A DNA stretch of 64,000 bases from positions 5,001 through 69,000 of the forward strand of contig NZ_JAPENL010000002.1 of assembly GCF_026342015.1 (NCBI RefSeq), read 5' to 3'. Each line of letters opens with the position of its first letter. Position 1 is the stretch's first letter. Both the position numbers and the translations under genes were made by a program. The notes beneath the pieces were generated by a model, which worked only from the letters and a program-made list of their open reading frames with translations, ran no database searches and was not told where the DNA came from. Shown piece after piece: positions 60,902 to 64,000 of the stretch. Origin of the DNA: Micromonospora lupini (lineage in GTDB: Bacteria; Actinomycetota; Actinomycetes; Mycobacteriales; Micromonosporaceae).

Positions 60902-61321
60902 GTGGTGCTCCGAGACGTGATGAGCCCCGGCATTGACGCCCTGCTCGAACAGGCCCGCGCCGGGCTGCACCGATTGACTCCACAGCAGACCGTCGAGGCG
61001 GTCCGCGGTGGCGCTCTGCTTGTCGACACCCGTACCGACACGCAACGCCGCGAACAGGGTGACCTGCCCGGGGCGGTCGTCATCGACCGCACGGTGCTGG
61101 AATGGCGGCTCGATCCGGCCAGCGCCTGGCGCATCCCGGAGGCCACCGCCTACGACCGGGAGATCGTGGTGGTGTGCCGCCAGGGCTACAGCTCCAGCCT
61201 GGCCGCCGCCAGCCTTCAGACCCTCGGCCTGCGCCGGGCCACCGACATGATCGGCGGCGTCGACGCGTGGCTGGCCGCCGGCCTGCCCACCACGGACCGC
61301 CCCGCCGACATCCGGCTCTGA
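60902..61321 (+). CDS. Rhodanese-like sulfurtransferase domain protein
   Basis: A 139-residue single-domain rhodanese. The active-site loop is VVVCRQGYSSSLAA with Cys92 as persulfide carrier; GGALLVDTRTDTQRREQGDL and MIGGVDAWLAAGLP are the flanking signatures. The substrate and partner are unknown. GTG 60902 gives VLRDVMSPGIDALLEQA; no strong ribosome-binding site is visible, so a start at an internal codon is possible. Confidence 0.88.
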   Translation: MVLRDVMSPGIDALLEQARAGLHRLTPQQTVEAVRGGALLVDTRTDTQRREQGDLPGAVVIDRTVLEWRLDPASAWRIPEATAYDREIVVVCRQGYSSSLAAASLQTLGLRRATDMIGGVDAWLAAGLPTTDRPADIRL

Positions 61322-61445
61322 ACCCCGGCCCTGAGCCGCCCTGCTCCGCGTCGGCCACGCCCCGCAGCTGGAGGTCGCCCCGCAACCGCAGGTCTGCGCG
61401 GCACGTCTGCCCGCGCCGCCGGAGATCACGCTGAAACGTGGATGT

Positions 61446-61642
61446 AGTGGCATCCCGGTTTCGTCGACACCACAACTTCATTGATCGAGCACGATCTTGC
61501 GGCGCCGCACAGCGCACGGCCACACGCACAGCGCACGGCCACACGCTCAGCGCACGCCCTACGCTCAGCGCGCAGCCACAGGCGGATCACGCGCGCTCGC
61601 GCGGTCCAGTGGCATCCCACGGATCGTGTGCGATCTCGCGGC
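61446..61642. repeat. Composite repeat cluster in a gene-free region
   Basis: The 335 bp between the rhodanese and cobQ genes (61322-61656) hold no gene. Four tandem units of 18-19 bp (CACAGCGCACGGCCACACG and variants) fill 61508-61581. They are bracketed by two related blocks, each AGTGGCATCCC followed by GATC-N5-CGATCT-CGCGGC-like sequence: AGTGGCATCCC at 61446-61456 and 61608-61618, and the GATC half at about 61483-61504 and 61622-61642. Confidence 0.75.
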
Positions 61643-61656
61643 CCCCCGGGTCAGGC

Positions 61657-63198
61657 TCAGGTCGGCGGGGCGCCGGGTGGGATGAAGGGGAGACCTGGGG
61701 GTGGGCCGCTCTCGATGAGGCGCCAGAGGGCGTCGGTGTCCAGGTGCTCCTCGACGAGGTCGCCGAGCAGGTCGAGCGAGCCTTCCCGGGCGGCGGCGAA
61801 GCTGGTGGCCGGCGCGACCCGGAACCCGCTGCGCCCGGCCAGCCGGGCCGCCTCGGTGAGGAACCAGCGGCGGAACCCGTCGGACTCGAACGCCCCGTGC
61901 CAGTGCGTACCGTGCACCGCGCCGAGCACCGCGCCCTCACCGCTGCCGTCTGCCCCCGTCAGCAACGGGGTCAGGGCCGGGTCGGTCTGCGAGACGTACC
62001 CGTGGTGGATCTCGTAGCCGCGGACCGCCACGTCGCCGGGGCCGGTGCCGACCGACTGCCGGACGGTCTTGCGGGGATCGAAGGTGATCTCGATGGGCAG
62101 CAGGCCGAGCCCGGGCACGCTGCCCTGCCGGCTCTCGACCGGGTCGTGGATGGCCCGGCTGAGCATCTGGAAGCCGCCGCAGAGGCCGAGCAGCGGCTTG
62201 CCGGCTGCCACGTGTCTGGTCACCGCGTCGGCGAGGCCGGTCTCGCGTAGCCAGGCGAGGTCCGCGACTGTCGACTTCGAGCCGGGCAGGACGATCAGGT
62301 CGGCGGCGGCCAGTTCGGCCGGTTCGACGGTGAGGCGTACGCGCACGCCCGGCTCGGTGGCGAGAGCCTCCACGTCGGTGGCGTTGCTGATGCGGGGTAG
62401 CCGGACGACGGCCACGTCCAACCAGTCGGTGCCGTGCGGAGCGGCGGGGCGGCCGAGCACCCGGCCGTAGGCCAGCGAGTCCTCCGCGTCGAGCCAGAGG
62501 TCGAGCGACCAGGGCAGCACCCCGTACGTGGGACGGCCGGTCACGTGGCGCAGCATGTCCAGCCCGGGCTGGAGCAGACCGAGGTCGCCGCGGAACTTGT
62601 TGATCACGAAGCCGGCGATGAGCGCCTGGTCGGCCGGGTCGAGCAGGGCCACCGTGCCGAACATCGAGGCGAAGACGCCACCCCGGTCGATGTCGCCGAC
62701 CACGATCGCGGGCAGGTCGGCGTGCCGCGCCAGCCCCATGTTCACGTAGTCCCCGGCCCGCAGGTTGATCTCCGCCGGGCTCCCGGCGCCCTCGCAGATC
62801 ACCACGTCGTACGCGGCCCGCAGCTCGGCAAGCGCCGTGTACGCGGTCTCGGCGAGCTGGGGCCGCAACTGTCGGAAGGTGCCGGCGGTGATCGTGTCGA
62901 CAGCCGTACCGAGGAGGACCACCTGGCTGGCCAGATCACTGCCGGGCTTGAGCAGCACCGGATTGAAGCGCAGGTCCGGGGCGAGCCCGCTGGCGGCGGC
63001 CTGCATGGCCTGGGCGCGGCCGATCTCACCGCCGCGGCCGTCCGGCCCGACCACGACGGCCGAGTTGTTCGACATGTTCTGCGCCTTGAACGGCGCCACC
63101 TTCACGCCCTGCCGGTGCAGCCACCGGCAGATGCCGGCGGTGAGCACGCTCTTGCCGGCGTCGGAGGTGGTGCCGGCGACCAGCAGCCCGCCGCTCAT
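61657..63198 (-). CDS. cobQ: Cobyric acid synthase
   Basis: A 513-residue amidotransferase that adds four amide groups to adenosylcobyrinic acid a,c-diamide using glutamine and ATP. The ATPase part shows [37 protein letters not shown] and [15 protein letters not shown]. The glutaminase part has [11 protein letters not shown] with the catalytic Cys intact and the His/Glu region in YEIHHGYVS and [17 protein letters not shown] 63198 overlaps the cobD stop by 4 nt. Normal length. Confidence 0.96.
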   Translation of the reverse strand: MSGGLLVAGTTSDAGKSVLTAGICRWLHRQGVKVAPFKAQNMSNNSAVVVGPDGRGGEIGRAQAMQAAASGLAPDLRFNPVLLKPGSDLASQVVLLGTAVDTITAGTFRQLRPQLAETAYTALAELRAAYDVVICEGAGSPAEINLRAGDYVNMGLARHADLPAIVVGDIDRGGVFASMFGTVALLDPADQALIAGFVINKFRGDLGLLQPGLDMLRHVTGRPTYGVLPWSLDLWLDAEDSLAYGRVLGRPAAPHGTDWLDVAVVRLPRISNATDVEALATEPGVRVRLTVEPAELAAADLIVLPGSKSTVADLAWLRETGLADAVTRHVAAGKPLLGLCGGFQMLSRAIHDPVESRQGSVPGLGLLPIEITFDPRKTVRQSVGTGPGDVAVRGYEIHHGYVSQTDPALTPLLTGADGSGEGAVLGAVHGTHWHGAFESDGFRRWFLTEAARLAGRSGFRVAPATSFAAAREGSLDLLGDLVEEHLDTDALWRLIESGPPPGLPFIPPGAPPT

Positions 63199-64000
63199 CG
63201 CCCGTTCACCCGCCCCGCCGCGCCCCGGACCAGGCCACGCCCCGACCCGGCTCCGCAGGTCAGCAGGCCGCCTCGCCGCCCAGCCATCCGCAAGCCACCC
63301 CCGTCGTTGGCCCCGCCGGACAGCAGGCCACCCACAGACTGGGCACCGCCGGACAGCAGGCCACCCACAGACTGGGCACCGCCGGACAGCAGGCCCCCCA
63401 CAGACTGGGCACCGCCGGACAGCAGGCCCCCCACAGACTGGGCACCGCCGGACAGCAGGCCACCGACGGACCCGTCCCTGCCGGACAGCAGGCCGCCCCC
63501 GGGCCCGAGGGCGACGGCCCGCAGGCTGCGGCGGGCGACGGCGCCGGCCAGGCGGCCGACCGTCACCGGGTACGCGGCCGCCAACCCGAGTGCGGCCAGG
63601 CCGACAGCGCCGGAGATGCGGGCCGCCCGCTTGAGGTGTCGTGCCTCGGGACGGGGGCCGTCGCCAAGGAACGGGCGGACCTCGGAGCGCCCGAAGTACA
63701 TGTTGCGGCCACCGAGGCGGACACCGAGCGCGCCGGCCATCGCCGCTTCGCACTGGCCGGCGTTGGGGCTCGGGTGATCGTTGCGGTCCCGTCGCCACAC
63801 CCGCCAGGCCCGCTCCCGGTCGCCGTTCGCGACCGGCGCGACGGCGATGGTGAGGAGCCCGGTCAGCCGGGACGGCACCAGGTTGAGCAGGTCGTCCAGC
63901 CGGGCGGCTGGGGTGCCGAACCGTGCGTAGCGCTCCGATCGGTGGCCGACCATGGCGTCGAGGGTGTTCGCGGCGCGATAACCCAGCAGACCGGGCAGGC
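63195..64000 (-). CDS. cobD: Cobalamin biosynthesis protein CobD/CbiB (5' part outside window)
   Basis: The C-terminal 268 residues of the adenosylcobinamide-phosphate synthase CobD/CbiB, a membrane protein that attaches aminopropanol (or its phosphate) to cobyric acid. The frame continues past the right edge. Family segments: [60 protein letters not shown] and [14 protein letters not shown]. The usual protein ends about 30 residues after [20 protein letters not shown]. This one carries an extra 85-residue tail made largely of 11-residue [11 protein letters not shown] repeats, encoded by 33-bp tandem DNA units. Confidence 0.93.
   Translation of the reverse strand, partial: LPGLLGYRAANTLDAMVGHRSERYARFGTPAARLDDLLNLVPSRLTGLLTIAVAPVANGDRERAWRVWRRDRNDHPSPNAGQCEAAMAGALGVRLGGRNMYFGRSEVRPFLGDGPRPEARHLKRAARISGAVGLAALGLAAAYPVTVGRLAGAVARRSLRAVALGPGGGLLSGRDGSVGGLLSGGAQSVGGLLSGGAQSVGGLLSGGAQSVGGLLSGGAQSVGGLLSGGANDGGGLRMAGRRGGLLTCGAGSGRGLVRGAAGRVNGR
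63315..63494. repeat. 33-bp tandem repeat encoding the CobD tail
   Basis: GCCGGACAGCAGGCC recurs exactly every 33 bp at 63315, 63348, 63381, 63414, 63447 and 63480, with intervening sequence mostly CCCACAGACTGGGCAC. Central copies are nearly identical, the outer ones diverged, as expected for recent expansion. It is in frame with cobD. Confidence 0.92.

Noticed and set aside
61322-61450. Possible stop-codon repeat after the rhodanese gene
   Set aside because: CTCTGAACCCC and CCCTGAGCCGC are only loosely similar and not in a regular tandem array, unlike the four accepted cases.
63315-63494. Regular 33-bp repeats that might suggest a CRISPR array
   Set aside because: The spacing segments are themselves repeated, the units are contiguous and in frame with cobD, and no cas gene is nearby. 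It is a coding minisatellite.

Overview
The window is very GC-rich actinomycete chromosome and looks like a Micromonosporaceae (Micromonospora-like) genome. Supporting signs are the codon bias, frequent GTG starts, a mycothiol-linked oxidoreductase, paired ClpP proteases, a small aa3-oxidase accessory subunit, a group II truncated haemoglobin and aerobic cobalamin genes. The order clpX, clpP2-clpP1, tig, rpiB, Rv2466c-type protein, pepN, DUF5130-ctaJ, HNH nuclease, glbO, thioesterase and ettA is recalled as the order of Mycobacterium tuberculosis Rv2457c-Rv2477c. I treat it as the conserved backbone of the left two thirds of the window.

Layout: 0-2.4 kb carries a nitrilase-family amidohydrolase, a DMT exporter and its divergent XRE-cupin regulator. 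2.4-7.4 kb holds the proteostasis block (clpX, clpP2, clpP1, tig) and two tRNAs (Pro-TGG, Gly-TCC). 7.4-9.0 kb is decayed: a frameshifted gene remnant and a secreted HAF-repeat gene broken at a G7 run. 9.5-17.6 kb returns to the backbone.

17.7-30.5 kb is the main accessory block. Eleven co-directional genes (kynA to nbaD) encode a nearly complete route from tryptophan through kynurenine, 3-hydroxyanthranilate and 2-aminomuconate to pyruvate and acetyl-CoA. Eight successive gene junctions overlap by exactly 4 nt. A divergent Lrp/AsnC regulator lies upstream and an amidase downstream. No recognisable kynurenine formamidase is present. The block, with a sortase unit and an erythromycin-esterase/MerR pair (30.6-34.3 kb), separates ctaJ from the HNH nuclease gene, which would be neighbours in the mycobacterial order.

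34.5-42 kb continues the backbone (HNH, MscS channel, MFS exporter, glbO, YbjN-type protein, thioesterase, ettA). 42.4-46.4 kb encodes trehalose synthesis: otsA plus a trehalose-phosphatase fused to a GH15 trehalase-like domain. 46.5-64 kb mixes cobalamin genes (cysG/cobA-like, cobT, cobC, an atypical cobB-like gene, cobQ, cobD) with a class A PBP, SURF1, an ATP-dependent DNA ligase, an M20 dipeptidase, an M48 protease, a uridine-kinase-like protein and a rhodanese.

Short tandem repeats are a recurring theme. At the 3' ends of at least four genes the segment containing the stop codon is itself tandemly copied, often with a unit length not divisible by three. Others lie in coding linkers or tails (cysG/cobA, cobD, a Pro/Val-rich protein). 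There are also several long imperfect palindromes, two of which (46461 and 60691) align with each other. I saw no insertion sequence, prophage, CRISPR array or rRNA.
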